Source of the DNA: Agrobacterium fabrum str. C58
GTDB taxonomy: Bacteria; Pseudomonadota; Alphaproteobacteria; Rhizobiales; Rhizobiaceae
Direction: 5' to 3'
Length of the DNA: 64,000 nucleotides
Assembly (NCBI RefSeq): GCF_000092025.1
Contig: NC_003062.2
Span: 1,362,001-1,426,000, forward strand
The notes beneath the pieces were generated by a model. The model did not search any database. It worked only from the letters and a program-made list of their open reading frames with translations, and was not told the DNA's origin. The stretch's first letter is position 1; each line of letters starts with the position of its first letter. Made by a program: the position numbers and the translations under genes. Shown here piece after piece: positions 19,294-28,169 of this stretch.

Positions 19294-19457
19294 TCATATT
19301 TGTCCGGTCTGAGCGCCGGAATTGTGGTTCGTGGGCAGGTAACGCTCAGTTCCACCTGCCCCCGATCAAGGCAGTCGAAGGCTCTGTTTTAGCGCATTTG
19401 ATTGCTAGGGCGGCAAGCCGCTGATCATCAGAGGCCCGCGAGCCGTTAAATTTTCGT

Positions 19458-19474
19458 CTGGCACGGCTCTTGCT
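19458..19474 (+). promoter_or_regulatory. Sigma-54 (-24/-12) promoter upstream of the GntR gene
   Basis: CTGGCACG (19458-19465), 4 nt, then TTGCT (19470-19474). This matches the RpoN consensus YTGGCACG-N4-TTGCW at every position, with exactly 10 nt between the GG and GC dinucleotides. The predicted transcription start is about 19485, one base before the GntR ATG. Confidence 0.7.
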
Positions 19475-19479
19475 TTCAA

Positions 19480-19493
19480 TCTTGTATGCAAGA
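19480..19493 (+). promoter_or_regulatory. Candidate GntR operator over the regulator start codon
   Basis: TCTTGTATGCAAGA, a 5-bp inverted repeat around TATG, covers the ATG at 19486. Its form fits a FadR-subfamily GntR operator and its place, at the predicted sigma-54 start site, would allow autorepression. Confidence 0.4.
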
Positions 19494-20196
19494 TAGCCAT
19501 ACATCCGAAAGCGCCCAGAGCGCGGTAGAAGACGCCATCATCTCAGGCATTCTTTCCGCGCGCATCCGTCCGGGAACCCGCCTCAGCGAGAACCAGCTCG
19601 CCAGCCTTTTCAGCGTGTCGCGCACGCGCATCCGCGAGGCGATGATGCGGCTTGAGACGCGCGGCATCGTCACCGTCAGCCCGCGTCGCGGCTGGTTCGT
19701 GGTGGAGCCTTCCGCTGAAGAATCCATCAAGGTCTATGAGGCGCGCCGCATCATTGAATATGGGCTCTTACGCAATCTTTCCACGGTGAGCGCGCAAGGC
19801 ATTGCGCTGCTTGCCGATCATCTCGATGAGGAGAAGGCGGCAATTGCCAAAGGTGATCGCCAGCGCCTGACTTGCCTGATGGGTGATTTTCACATCCGCA
19901 TCGCTGAAATCGCCGGAAACGACATCATTGTCGAAGCGCTGCGTGACCTGACGGCCAGAACCATCCGCATCTCCATGCTCTATCAGTCCGACTTCCATGC
20001 GCAGCAATCGCATGACGGGCACTGCCGCATCTTCGAGGCGATCAGGGCGGCCGATTTCCATGCCGCCGCCGAACTCGCCATCCGCCATCTCGACGAAGTC
20101 GAAACCGGACTCGATCTCACCCGCAGGCCGGACCCGCTTTATGAGCTCCGCAACTCCCTTTCATTGCAGCCTCTTTTCTCAAGCCCCAAGGAGTAG
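19486..20196 (+). CDS. GntR-family (FCD-domain) transcriptional regulator
   Basis: A 236-residue FadR-subfamily regulator. The winged helix is at residues 10-75 (LSENQLASLFSVSRTRIREA), followed by an all-helical FCD effector domain with metal-ligand-like histidines (DFHIRIAE, HDGHCRIFEAI, AIRHLDEV). No Shine-Dalgarno is visible and an in-frame stop lies at 19447, so an upstream start is excluded. With the sigma-54 promoter predicted to start transcription at about 19485, the mRNA may be leaderless. The gene is 6 nt before an ABC binding-protein gene, so it probably controls that importer. Confidence 0.88.
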   Translation: MQDSHTSESAQSAVEDAIISGILSARIRPGTRLSENQLASLFSVSRTRIREAMMRLETRGIVTVSPRRGWFVVEPSAEESIKVYEARRIIEYGLLRNLSTVSAQGIALLADHLDEEKAAIAKGDRQRLTCLMGDFHIRIAEIAGNDIIVEALRDLTARTIRISMLYQSDFHAQQSHDGHCRIFEAIRAADFHAAAELAIRHLDEVETGLDLTRRPDPLYELRNSLSLQPLFSSPKE

Positions 20197-20202
20197 TCTC
20201 CC

Positions 20203-20988
20203 ATGTTTTCCAGACGTTTATTGCTCGCCATCGCCGCTGTTTCCGTAACGCTTGGTTTTTCGCCCGCAGCCTTTGCCGATGCGCTTGGCGATATTTCCTC
20301 GCGCGGCACGATCCGTGTTGCGGTCCCGCAGGATTTCCCGCCCTTCGGTAGCGTCGGCACGGATATGGCGCCGCAGGGTTATGATATCGACGTTGCCAAT
20401 CTGATCGGCGAGAAGCTTGGCGTGAAGGTCGAGCTGGTGCCGGTCACAAGCGCCAACCGCGTTCCCTATCTGCAGACCAACAAGGTCGACCTCGTCATCT
20501 CGAGCCTCGGCAAGAACCCGGACCGTGAAAAGGTCATCGACTTCTCCACCGCCTACGCGCCCTTCTTCAACGGCGTCTTTGCACCGGACTCGGTTACTGT
20601 GGCCAAGGCGGAAGATCTATCGGGCAAGACCATCGGCGTTACCCGTGGCGCCGTCGAGGATTTGGAACTGACCAAGGTTGCTCCGGCCGACACGACTATC
20701 AAGCGTTATGAAGACAATAACGGCACCATCTCCGCCTTCCTCGCCGGCCAGGTGGAAGCCGTGGCAACGGGCAATGTCGTGGCCGCCGCCATTTTGGCCA
20801 AGAACCCGCCGAAGCGCCCCGAGCTGAAATTCCTGATCAAGAATTCGCCCTGCTATATCGGCCTGAACAAGGAGCAGCCGGCGCTACTGGAAAAGGTCAA
20901 CGCCATCATCGCGACTGCAAAGACCGATGGTTCGCTGAACACGATCGCGCAGAAGTGGCTGAAAACCGATCTTCCGAAGGATCTCTGA
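20203..20988 (+). CDS. Amino-acid ABC transporter substrate-binding protein
   Basis: A 261-residue periplasmic binding protein of SBP family 3. A signal peptide covers residues 1-25 (ending AFADA). The mature protein shows IRVAVPQDFPPFGS, QGYDIDVANLIGEKLG and GKTIGVTRGAVEDLEL, the ligand-site blocks of polar amino acid binding proteins. AAGGAG lies 9 nt before the ATG. First structural gene of an SBP-permease-permease-ATPase operon; the precise ligand is unknown. Confidence 0.9.
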   Translation: MFSRRLLLAIAAVSVTLGFSPAAFADALGDISSRGTIRVAVPQDFPPFGSVGTDMAPQGYDIDVANLIGEKLGVKVELVPVTSANRVPYLQTNKVDLVISSLGKNPDREKVIDFSTAYAPFFNGVFAPDSVTVAKAEDLSGKTIGVTRGAVEDLELTKVAPADTTIKRYEDNNGTISAFLAGQVEAVATGNVVAAAILAKNPPKRPELKFLIKNSPCYIGLNKEQPALLEKVNAIIATAKTDGSLNTIAQKWLKTDLPKDL

Positions 20989-21006
20989 CCAACCTGGCAA
21001 ATCCAT

Positions 21007-21037
21007 GCGCTGGCCGTGTCTGATCCCGGCCCGGCGC
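21007..21037 (+). promoter_or_regulatory. Intercistronic hairpin after the binding-protein gene
   Basis: GCGCTGGCCG (21007-21016) pairs with CGGCCCGGCGC (21027-21037) with one bulge. It is in the 80-bp gap between the binding protein and permease genes and lacks a T-run, so it may stabilise the upstream mRNA rather than end it. Confidence 0.45.
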
Positions 21038-21068
21038 GTGGTTTGTCCTCCCCGAAAGGAAATATCGG

Positions 21069-21740
21069 GTGAAATACACATTCGATTTTGGATGGCTTCT
21101 CGAATATTACCCGCAGATCGCCAAGGGCATTGCCATCACGCTGGAATTGATTGCCATTGGCGGCGTTCTTGGCATCGCGCTCGGCATATTCTGCGCCTGG
21201 GTGCGCGCGCTCGGGCCCAAATGGCTGCGGCCGCCGGTTGCGACCTATGTGGAGCTCATTCGCAATACGCCATTTCTCATACAACTGTTTTTTATCTTCT
21301 TCGGCCTGCCGTCGCTTGGCCTGCAACTGTCGGAACTGAGCGCGGCCAACATTGCCATGGTGGTCAATCTCGGTGCTTATAGCTGCGAAATCATTCGCGC
21401 CGGCATTCAGGCGACGCCCAAGGGGCAGTTTGAGGCGGGAGCAAGCCTTGCCATGACCCGTTTCGAAACCTTCCGGCATGTGGTGCTGGTGCCGTCCCTG
21501 CAACGCATCTGGCCGGCGCTGTCGTCGCAGGTGGTGATCGTCATGCTCGGCTCGTCCGTTGTGTCGCAGATCGCTGCCGAAGACCTGACCTTTGCCGCCA
21601 ATTTCATCCAGTCGCGCACCTTCCGCGCCTTCGAAGCCTACATGGTCTCCACCGTCATCTATCTTGTGCTGGCCATTCTCTTGAGGCAGTTGCTGGTCAT
21701 GGGCGGCAACCTCATTTTTCCGCGCAGGAGTGTCCGATGA
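21069..21740 (+). CDS. Amino-acid ABC transporter permease (HisM family)
   Basis: A 223-residue inner-membrane permease with about five transmembrane segments. The polar amino acid permease blocks are present: YVELIRNTPFLIQLFFIFFG and the cytoplasmic EAA loop EAGASLAMTRFETFRHVVLV. The start is GTG at 21069, with GAAAGGAAA upstream. It overlaps the second permease by 4 bp (ATGA). Confidence 0.92.
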   Translation: MKYTFDFGWLLEYYPQIAKGIAITLELIAIGGVLGIALGIFCAWVRALGPKWLRPPVATYVELIRNTPFLIQLFFIFFGLPSLGLQLSELSAANIAMVVNLGAYSCEIIRAGIQATPKGQFEAGASLAMTRFETFRHVVLVPSLQRIWPALSSQVVIVMLGSSVVSQIAAEDLTFAANFIQSRTFRAFEAYMVSTVIYLVLAILLRQLLVMGGNLIFPRRSVR

Positions 21741-22396
21741 TCGAATTCTCCACCTGGGATATTCTCAGAAACCTGTTGCTCGCCACGCGCTGGACCGTTC
21801 TGCTGTCGCTCGTTTCCTTTGCCGGCGGCGGTCTCGTGGCGCTGCTTCTGCTGTTCATGCGCATTTCCCGCAAAAAATCGATGCGGGTTTTCGCGCGCTA
21901 TTATGTCGAGCTTTTCCAGGGAACGCCGCTTTTGATGCAGCTTTTCATCGCCTTTTTCGGCCTCGGCCTCGTCGGCATCGATGTGCCGGCCTGGCTGGCG
22001 GCGGGCCTGACGCTGATCCTGTGGGCGGCTGCCTTTCTTACCGAAATCTGGCGCGGCTGTGTCGAATCCGTCGCGAAAGGCCAATGGGAGGCGTCGGCAA
22101 GCCTTGCCATGGGACGCCTGCAACAGATGCGCTACGTCATCCTGCCGCAGGCTATGCGGGTGGCCATTCCGCCGACCGTCGGGTTTTTCGTACAGGTTAT
22201 CAAGGGAACGGCTGTAACGTCGATCATCGGCTTCGTGGAACTGTCCAAGGCTGGCACGGTCGTCACCAACGCCACCTTCCAGCCCTTCACTGTTTATGGC
22301 CTCGTCGCCCTCATCTATTTCGCGCTGTGCTGGCCTCTGTCGAAGAGCAGCCAGATCCTCGAAAGGAAGCTCAATGTCGCTCATCGAAATCACTGA
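21737..22396 (+). CDS. Amino-acid ABC transporter permease (HisM family), second subunit
   Basis: A 219-residue permease, paralogous to its upstream neighbour: YVELFQGTPLLMQLFIAFFG and the EAA loop EASASLAMGRLQQMRYVILP followed by QAMRVAIPPTVGFFVQ. The two permeases probably form a heterodimer. Its 3' end overlaps the ATPase gene by 23 bp. Confidence 0.92.
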   Translation: MIEFSTWDILRNLLLATRWTVLLSLVSFAGGGLVALLLLFMRISRKKSMRVFARYYVELFQGTPLLMQLFIAFFGLGLVGIDVPAWLAAGLTLILWAAAFLTEIWRGCVESVAKGQWEASASLAMGRLQQMRYVILPQAMRVAIPPTVGFFVQVIKGTAVTSIIGFVELSKAGTVVTNATFQPFTVYGLVALIYFALCWPLSKSSQILERKLNVAHRNH

Positions 22397-23108
22397 AGTC
22401 CGCAAAAGCTATGGCAGCAACGAGGTTCTGAAAGGCATCAACCTTGATGTGGAGCCCGGCGAGGTCATCGCCATCATCGGCAAGAGCGGCTCTGGAAAAT
22501 CGACCCTGCTTCGCTGCATCAACGGGCTGGAGACGATTTCGGCCGGTTCCATATCGGTCGCCGGCGCGCAGCTTCTCGACGATGATCTGCATCTGAAAGC
22601 CCTGCGGCTGAAGGTCGGTATGATCTTCCAGCAGTTCAATCTCTTCCCGCACCAGACGGTCGGTGGCAACGTCATGCTGTCTCAGACGGTGGTGAAGAAG
22701 ACACCGAAACCGGAAGCGGAAGCCGTTGCCCGCACCATGCTGGAACGGGTCGGGCTGGCGCATAAGTTCGATGCCTATCCCGATGAATTGTCCGGTGGCC
22801 AGCAGCAACGCGTCGCCATTGCCCGCGCACTCGCCATGCAGCCGATCGCGCTTCTCTGCGACGAGATTACCTCGGCGCTCGATCCTGAGCTGGTCTCGGA
22901 GGTGCTGGCGGTGGTGCGTGAACTGGCCGGCGAAGGCATGACGCTGCTGATGGTAACACATGAAATGAAATTTGCGCGCGACGTCTGCTCCCGCGTCGTT
23001 TTCATGCATGAGGGCAGGGTGCATGAAATTGGCCCGCCGGAAGAAGTGTTCTCCAATCCCGCGACGCCCGAGCTCAAGCAGTTTCTCGGCGTTGCTGCGC
23101 GCCACTGA
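22374..23108 (+). CDS. Amino-acid ABC transporter ATP-binding protein
   Basis: A 244-residue ABC ATPase of the GlnQ/HisP type. Walker A is GKSGSGKST (about residues 35-43), the signature LSGGQQQR, Walker B IALLCDEITSALD and the switch histidine in MVTHEM. The start at 22374 lies inside the preceding permease gene; GAAAGGAAGC supplies the ribosome site. Last gene of the importer, followed by a bidirectional terminator shared with gltA. Confidence 0.95.
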   Translation: MSLIEITEVRKSYGSNEVLKGINLDVEPGEVIAIIGKSGSGKSTLLRCINGLETISAGSISVAGAQLLDDDLHLKALRLKVGMIFQQFNLFPHQTVGGNVMLSQTVVKKTPKPEAEAVARTMLERVGLAHKFDAYPDELSGGQQQRVAIARALAMQPIALLCDEITSALDPELVSEVLAVVRELAGEGMTLLMVTHEMKFARDVCSRVVFMHEGRVHEIGPPEEVFSNPATPELKQFLGVAARH

Positions 23109-23131
23109 GAAATATCGCGGAGACGCCCAAC

Positions 23132-23166
23132 AAAAAGGCCGGCGGGTGAAAACCTGCCGGCCTTTG
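23132..23166. terminator. Bidirectional terminator between the ABC ATPase and gltA
   Basis: A 14-bp stem with one G-U pair, AAAGGCCGGCGGGT (23134-23147) and ACCTGCCGGCCTTT (23152-23165), with a GAAA loop. It is flanked by an A-run on the left, giving a T-run for the minus-strand gltA transcript, and lies between convergent genes. Confidence 0.8.
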
Positions 23167-23186
23167 ATCTTACAGGGTTTCGTGGC

Positions 23187-24476
23187 TTAACGCTTGGAAA
23201 CCGGAACGTAATCGCGCTTGCCGGCGCCCGTATAGAGCTGGCGCGGACGGCCGATGCGCTGCTGCGGATCTTCGATCATTTCGTTCCACTGTGCGATCCA
23301 GCCGACGGTGCGGGCGAGAGCGAAGAGAACGGTGAACATGGTGGTGGGGAAGCCGAGCGCCTTCAGCGTGATGCCCGAATAGAAGTCGACATTCGGGTAG
23401 AGCTTCTTTTCGACGAAGTATGGGTCGGAAAGGGCGATCTTTTCCAGTTCGAGCGCGACCTGCATGATCGGATCGTCGGAATTGCCGGTGGCTTCCAGCA
23501 CTTCGTACATCGTCTTCTGCATGATCTTGGCGCGCGGGTCGTAGTTTTTGTAGACGCGGTGGCCAAAGCCCATCAGGCGGAACGGATCGTTCTTGTCCTT
23601 GGCGCGGGCGATATATTCCGGGATGCGGTCGACAGAGCCGATCTCGTTCAGCATGTTGAGCGCCGCTTCGTTGGCGCCGCCGTGAGCCGGACCCCAGAGG
23701 CAGGCGATGCCAGCCGCGATACAGGCGAACGGATTTGCACCCGACGAACCGGCAAGACGCACCGTGGAGGTGGAGGCGTTCTGCTCGTGATCGGCATGCA
23801 GGATGAAGATGCGATCCATGGCGCGGGCCAGAACCGGGTCCACCTTGTAGTCCTCGCACGGCACGGCAAAGCACATGTGCAGGAAGTTGGAGGCGTAATC
23901 CAGATCGTTCTTCGGGTAAACGAAGGGCTGGCCGATATGGTACTTGTAGGCCATGGCGGCGATCGTCGGCATCTTCGCGATCATGCGCAGCGAAGCGACC
24001 ATGCGCTGGTGCGGATCGGTGATGTCCGTCGAGTCGTGATAGAAGGCCGAGAGAGCGCCGACCGTGCCGCACATGACGGCCATCGGGTGTGCGTCGCGAC
24101 GATAGCCGGTGAAGAAGCGGCTCATCTGCTCATGCACCATGGTGTGGCGCGTGACGCGGGTGTCGAAATCCTTCTTCTGCGCAGCCGTCGGCAGTTCGCC
24201 GTAGAGCAGCAGATAGCAGGTTTCGAGGAAGTCGCCCTGTTCAGCCAGTTGCTCGATGGGGAAACCACGATGCAGGAGAACGCCCTCGTCACCGTCGATA
24301 TAGGTGATCTTGGATTCGCAGGAGGCCGTCGACGTGAAACCCGGGTCGTAGGTGAAGGAGCCCGTGTGCTTGTAGAGCGTGGCGATATCGACGACGCTTG
24401 GTCCAATCGTGCCTTCCCTGACCGGGAGTTCCACCTGCTTTTCGCCAAGTGTCACTGTAGCGCTTTTTTCCGTCAT
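23187..24476 (-). CDS. gltA: Citrate synthase
   Basis: A 429-residue type II (hexameric) citrate synthase, which condenses acetyl-CoA and oxaloacetate. Catalytic residues are recognisable: histidine in [10 protein letters not shown], histidine in [16 protein letters not shown] and aspartate in NVDFYSGI. Also [14 protein letters not shown] binds CoA. GGAGG lies 7 nt before the ATG on the minus strand. Stand-alone gene, divergent from comEC. Confidence 0.98.
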   Translation of the reverse strand: MTEKSATVTLGEKQVELPVREGTIGPSVVDIATLYKHTGSFTYDPGFTSTASCESKITYIDGDEGVLLHRGFPIEQLAEQGDFLETCYLLLYGELPTAAQKKDFDTRVTRHTMVHEQMSRFFTGYRRDAHPMAVMCGTVGALSAFYHDSTDITDPHQRMVASLRMIAKMPTIAAMAYKYHIGQPFVYPKNDLDYASNFLHMCFAVPCEDYKVDPVLARAMDRIFILHADHEQNASTSTVRLAGSSGANPFACIAAGIACLWGPAHGGANEAALNMLNEIGSVDRIPEYIARAKDKNDPFRLMGFGHRVYKNYDPRAKIMQKTMYEVLEATGNSDDPIMQVALELEKIALSDPYFVEKKLYPNVDFYSGITLKALGFPTTMFTVLFALARTVGWIAQWNEMIEDPQQRIGRPRQLYTGAGKRDYVPVSKR

Positions 24477-24782
24477 ACTGATCCTCCGAGAACATGCGGG
24501 TGGAGGCGTTGAGACACGCCTCGCGGTTAAGCGTCTACCGATTAGCTATATGATCCTGGCGCCGATGCCAAGCTATCCAAAGGTCAAATTGTGCATTGCG
24601 GCAAACGCAATCGCGTCGCTTTTCGCTTTATCGATCATGGCAATTCAATCTCGGTCAACACAGGGTTAAAGGAAAGCATTGCAATCCCCCGCGTCGCCTG
24701 CAAACCTGTTTCCGGTGCGGCAGGGGCACGGCGCAGATTGCTTGGTCAAGGGGAAAAACAGCATTTCGGGTATGCCGAAACG
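24477..24782. other. Divergent gltA-comEC intergenic region
   Basis: About 306 bp. The gltA ribosome site is at its left edge and a gltA promoter must lie here: minus-strand CATATA (about 24546-24551) is a plausible -10, without a good -35. Open frames continue upstream of the chosen comEC start with no ribosome site. I see no RNA gene, repeat or other gene. Confidence 0.4.
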
Positions 24783-27212
24783 ATGCAGGGCGGATTGCCC
24801 CGCACGGCGGATATCCTTTCGCCGCTGCGCCGGACCGGCGAGGTCGCGACATATGATTTACCGGCCCTTGTCAGCAGGCCGAAACCGCAAGCTGCCGTTA
24901 TCCAGAAAATCACCGCCTGCCTCGCCGAGGAACGCGCATTCGGCCATGATTTTCTTTTCGTGCCGGTCTTCATCGGCTGTGGAGCGATCCTCTGGTTTTC
25001 GCTGGATGCAGCACCTTCATTGCCGCTTCTCGTCGTTCTTTTTTTGCTCGCCGCCGGCCTGGCATTCGCCACCCGATATCGCTCGACCCTGGCAGCCACG
25101 GCCTGCAGCATCGTCGCGCTGCTGTTGCTGGGTATGCTTTTTGCCGAATTCGAAACGCGGCGGGCAGGGACAGTGGTGCTGGATACGCCCGTCACCACCA
25201 CCCTATCAGGTACGGTGATACGCCGGGAGGTCGATGCCCGCGGCGACTGGCGGTATGTGGTGCAACTGGCTGCGACCGAAGCGCCGACAGTGTCTCGCCC
25301 GCCGGGAAAGGTCTCTTTGCTGGCCCGCGGCGGCGGCGAGCCGGCGGCACTCGGCGCCACCATCCGCGGCAAGGCACGGCTTTCGCTGCCGTCCGGTCCG
25401 GCCTTGCCCGGTCTCAATGATTTCGCCTTCGCCTCCTATTTCAAGGGCATCGGTGCCACCGGCTTTTTTTATAAGCCGCCGCAGACGGTAACGGCCCCTG
25501 ATATCGACGCAAAAAAGGACTGGCTGGAATGGGCCGATATGCGGCTTTACGGCCTGCGCACCGCCATTGCCGAGCGCATTCGCAACACCATCGGTGGTGA
25601 CGCCGGCGCTTTTGCCGCCTCCATCGTCACCGATGAGAGACAGGCCATATCGGCCGGGACGATGGAAGCCCTGCGGCTTTCCGGCCTTGCCCATATCGTC
25701 GCCATATCCGGGCTCAACATGGCGCTGGCTTCAGGCATATTCTTCGTGGGGCTGAGGCTTGCCTTCAGCCTGTTTCCGGCTTTCGCGCAGCGCTGGCCGG
25801 TGAAGAAGATGTCCGCCTTCGCGGCGCTCCTGATGACGCTTGCCTATTACCTGATTTCCGGTTTTGCCGTTTCTGCCGAGCGTGCCTGGCTGATGACGTC
25901 GGTGATGTTGATTGCGGTGCTGTTCGATCAGCCTTCGCTCAGCCTCAGGAATGTTGCATTGTCCGCTCTGGTCATCCTCGCTCTGTCTCCCTCGGAAATC
26001 ATGGGGCCGAGCTTCCAGATGTCCTTTGCCGCGACAATAGCGCTTGTTGCCGCTTATGCCGCCTGGAGCCGCTGGCGCACCGACCGGGAGCGTCTGTTCA
26101 TCGGGCGCAAACCGGCGTGGATGACGGTGGCGGGAACGGCAGGCGCCGTCATCGGCGGTGTCGTCACCACATCGCTGATCGGCGGACTTTCGACGGCGAT
26201 CTATTCGGTCGAGCATTTCCAGCGTGTCACCACCTATGGACTTTTCGCCAATCTGGCGGCCATGCCGCTGATGTCGCTGGTCGTCATGCCCTTCGGCCTC
26301 ATCGCCATGCTGTTGATGCCCTTTGGGCTGGACGCGCCATTTTTGAAGGTTATGGGTTACGGCATGGCGCTTGTCATCGAGGTTGCGCAGGAGGTGGCGT
26401 CCTGGGGCGGCAGCGCAGCGACCGGGCGGCCGCATGGCTGGTTTATCGGCGTCGCCTCCGTGGGTTTTCTGCTGCTGACATTGCTGCGCACCCGGCTGGC
26501 ACTGCTTGGAGTTCCACCTTTGCTTCTCGCCTTCGGTCTCTCCGGCGCTGTCGCCCAACGCAGTCTGCCCGATCTGCTTATCCATGAGGAAGGTAAGCTG
26601 GTGGCGCTTCTGGACGAGGGCAGGGTCTACACCACAAAAACGCGGCCGCAGGGCTTCATCTATGAGCAATGGCAGAGGGCGCTGCTGTTGCCTGAGAAAC
26701 CGCTCTCACCGGTCCTTCTCAAGACGGGGGTTCCCGCAACCACCATTGCTCTCAGCGCAAAATCGAAGCTGGCGCCGGAGGATATGAAGGCAGTGGCGCG
26801 GGAGATGGTAACGACGCTGAGAGATGCGGCGCCTGGCGTCTTCACCTGCAGGACAGGCATTTGGTGTGCGGCGCGTGCGAAAAGCGGCGAGTTTATCATC
26901 GTGCTGGAAGATGGCCGATTTGCCGGGAAAGCCTGTGACATCGCCGATATCGTCATCGTCTCCCGCAGAACGTCGTTTACGCAATGCCGCTCGGGAGCCT
27001 TGCTGCTCAACCGCGACATATTAAGGCGCATCGGCTCGGTGGAGATAAATTTTGCCGGCAGCGATCAGGCTGGGGTGGTAGGGCGGATGCGCGCAGCAAC
27101 CGCCGGCACAGACAGGCCGTGGAGCGACCATCGCTTCTACGATTGGAAGAGCGGCCGTTTTGACCATGACGTGCCTGAAGCCGTGACCGGGTTACTGACG
27201 GCATCGCAATGA
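24783..27212 (+). CDS. comEC: ComEC/Rec2-family DNA internalisation membrane protein
   Basis: An 809-residue polytopic membrane protein with a DUF4131 N-terminal region, then the Competence domain (GLAHIVAISGLNMALASGIF, AERAWLMTSVMLIAVLFDQP, PSFQMSFAATIALV). In naturally competent bacteria ComEC forms the inner-membrane DNA channel. The C-terminal region (from about residue 600) has lost the HxHxDH metal motif of the metallo-beta-lactamase-like nuclease domain. The start is uncertain: no good ribosome site is seen at 24783 and the frame is open back to 24591. Competence of this lineage is not implied. Confidence 0.85.
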   Translation: MQGGLPRTADILSPLRRTGEVATYDLPALVSRPKPQAAVIQKITACLAEERAFGHDFLFVPVFIGCGAILWFSLDAAPSLPLLVVLFLLAAGLAFATRYRSTLAATACSIVALLLLGMLFAEFETRRAGTVVLDTPVTTTLSGTVIRREVDARGDWRYVVQLAATEAPTVSRPPGKVSLLARGGGEPAALGATIRGKARLSLPSGPALPGLNDFAFASYFKGIGATGFFYKPPQTVTAPDIDAKKDWLEWADMRLYGLRTAIAERIRNTIGGDAGAFAASIVTDERQAISAGTMEALRLSGLAHIVAISGLNMALASGIFFVGLRLAFSLFPAFAQRWPVKKMSAFAALLMTLAYYLISGFAVSAERAWLMTSVMLIAVLFDQPSLSLRNVALSALVILALSPSEIMGPSFQMSFAATIALVAAYAAWSRWRTDRERLFIGRKPAWMTVAGTAGAVIGGVVTTSLIGGLSTAIYSVEHFQRVTTYGLFANLAAMPLMSLVVMPFGLIAMLLMPFGLDAPFLKVMGYGMALVIEVAQEVASWGGSAATGRPHGWFIGVASVGFLLLTLLRTRLALLGVPPLLLAFGLSGAVAQRSLPDLLIHEEGKLVALLDEGRVYTTKTRPQGFIYEQWQRALLLPEKPLSPVLLKTGVPATTIALSAKSKLAPEDMKAVAREMVTTLRDAAPGVFTCRTGIWCAARAKSGEFIIVLEDGRFAGKACDIADIVIVSRRTSFTQCRSGALLLNRDILRRIGSVEINFAGSDQAGVVGRMRAATAGTDRPWSDHRFYDWKSGRFDHDVPEAVTGLLTASQ

Positions 27213-27231
27213 GTGCCGCCAGCATGGTTCG

Positions 27232-27909
27232 TCATGCCGTGGCGCGCAAATCCGACGTCAATTCGCCAATGCCGCCGATTTCCTCTTCATGCGCGGCATC
27301 GCGCCATGTCTCCTTCAGTCCTGCATCATACCATTCGCGCATGGCGGGCAGGGCAAGCAACCGGTCGCAATAGGCCTTCGCCGCCGGCGAAAGATCGGCG
27401 CCATAGGTCTGGAAACGGAACGCCACCGGGCAGAAGAAAGCGTCGACCGCCGTGAATTTCTGACCGGCTAGAAACGGTCCGCCGAATTTTGCGAGGCCTT
27501 CACTCCACAGCGCATCGATGCGCTTTATATCGGCCGCAAGCCCGGCATCACCGGCTTTGGGTTTTACGCGGATGCCGACCGACATGGGGTAGAGATTGCG
27601 AAGCGAGGAAAATCCCGCATGCATTTCACTCGCCGCCGAGCGTGACCAGGCCCGTGCCTGCTTGTCGCCTGCCCAGACGCCCTGATGTCTCTCGGCGAGA
27701 TATTCGGCAATCGACAGCGTTTCCCAGACCGTCACCCCTTCGTCGACGAGGCAAGGCACCTTGCCGGTCGGCGAAAAGCTGGAGAAGGAAACACCTTCGC
27801 CAAAGGGAATGAGTTTTTCATCAAAGGCGATGCCAAGCGTGCGCATCAAAACCCAGGGCCGCAATGACCATGAGGAATAGTTCTTGTTGGCAATATAGAG
27901 ATCGTACAT
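27232..27909 (-). CDS. Glutathione S-transferase family protein
   Basis: A 225-residue two-domain GST. The thioredoxin-like half begins MYDLYIANKNYSSWSLRPW, with the GSH-binding GKVPCLVDEG and WETLSIAEYLAE; the helical half follows. The family usually has a serine or tyrosine near residues 10-14, here within NYSSWS. The start is placed at the family N-terminus, not the frame's upstream end. It is convergent with comEC (19-bp gap) and lies downstream of lexA behind the lexA terminator. Substrate unknown. Confidence 0.87.
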   Translation of the reverse strand: MYDLYIANKNYSSWSLRPWVLMRTLGIAFDEKLIPFGEGVSFSSFSPTGKVPCLVDEGVTVWETLSIAEYLAERHQGVWAGDKQARAWSRSAASEMHAGFSSLRNLYPMSVGIRVKPKAGDAGLAADIKRIDALWSEGLAKFGGPFLAGQKFTAVDAFFCPVAFRFQTYGADLSPAAKAYCDRLLALPAMREWYDAGLKETWRDAAHEEEIGGIGELTSDLRATA

Positions 27910-28060
27910 GGCGTTTTCCCCGATAGAACGCACATTTCTACACCTGCTAAGGAGCCTTGGAATATCGCAAAGAATCCATGGCTCCCATAAGGCCAATTGA
28001 TGGAGGGGCCGTCATACACGACGGAATTTCGCAGCAACGAGTGCGTTTGCCAATCTCACA

Positions 28061-28096
28061 AAGAAAAGGCGCATCAATTCAACGGAACGATGCGCC
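28061..28096 (-). terminator. Rho-independent terminator of lexA
   Basis: On the minus strand, GGCGCATC and GATGCGCC form a perfect 8-bp stem (28068-28075 with 28089-28096), 13-nt loop, followed by TTTTCTTTG. It lies about 75 bp after lexA. Confidence 0.7.
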
Positions 28097-28169
28097 ATTC
28101 ATTTCGAAAGCCAAATCTACCCGTGAAAACCTATTCGGTTTCAGTAATACCGGCAGCAGCCTCCAGCTA

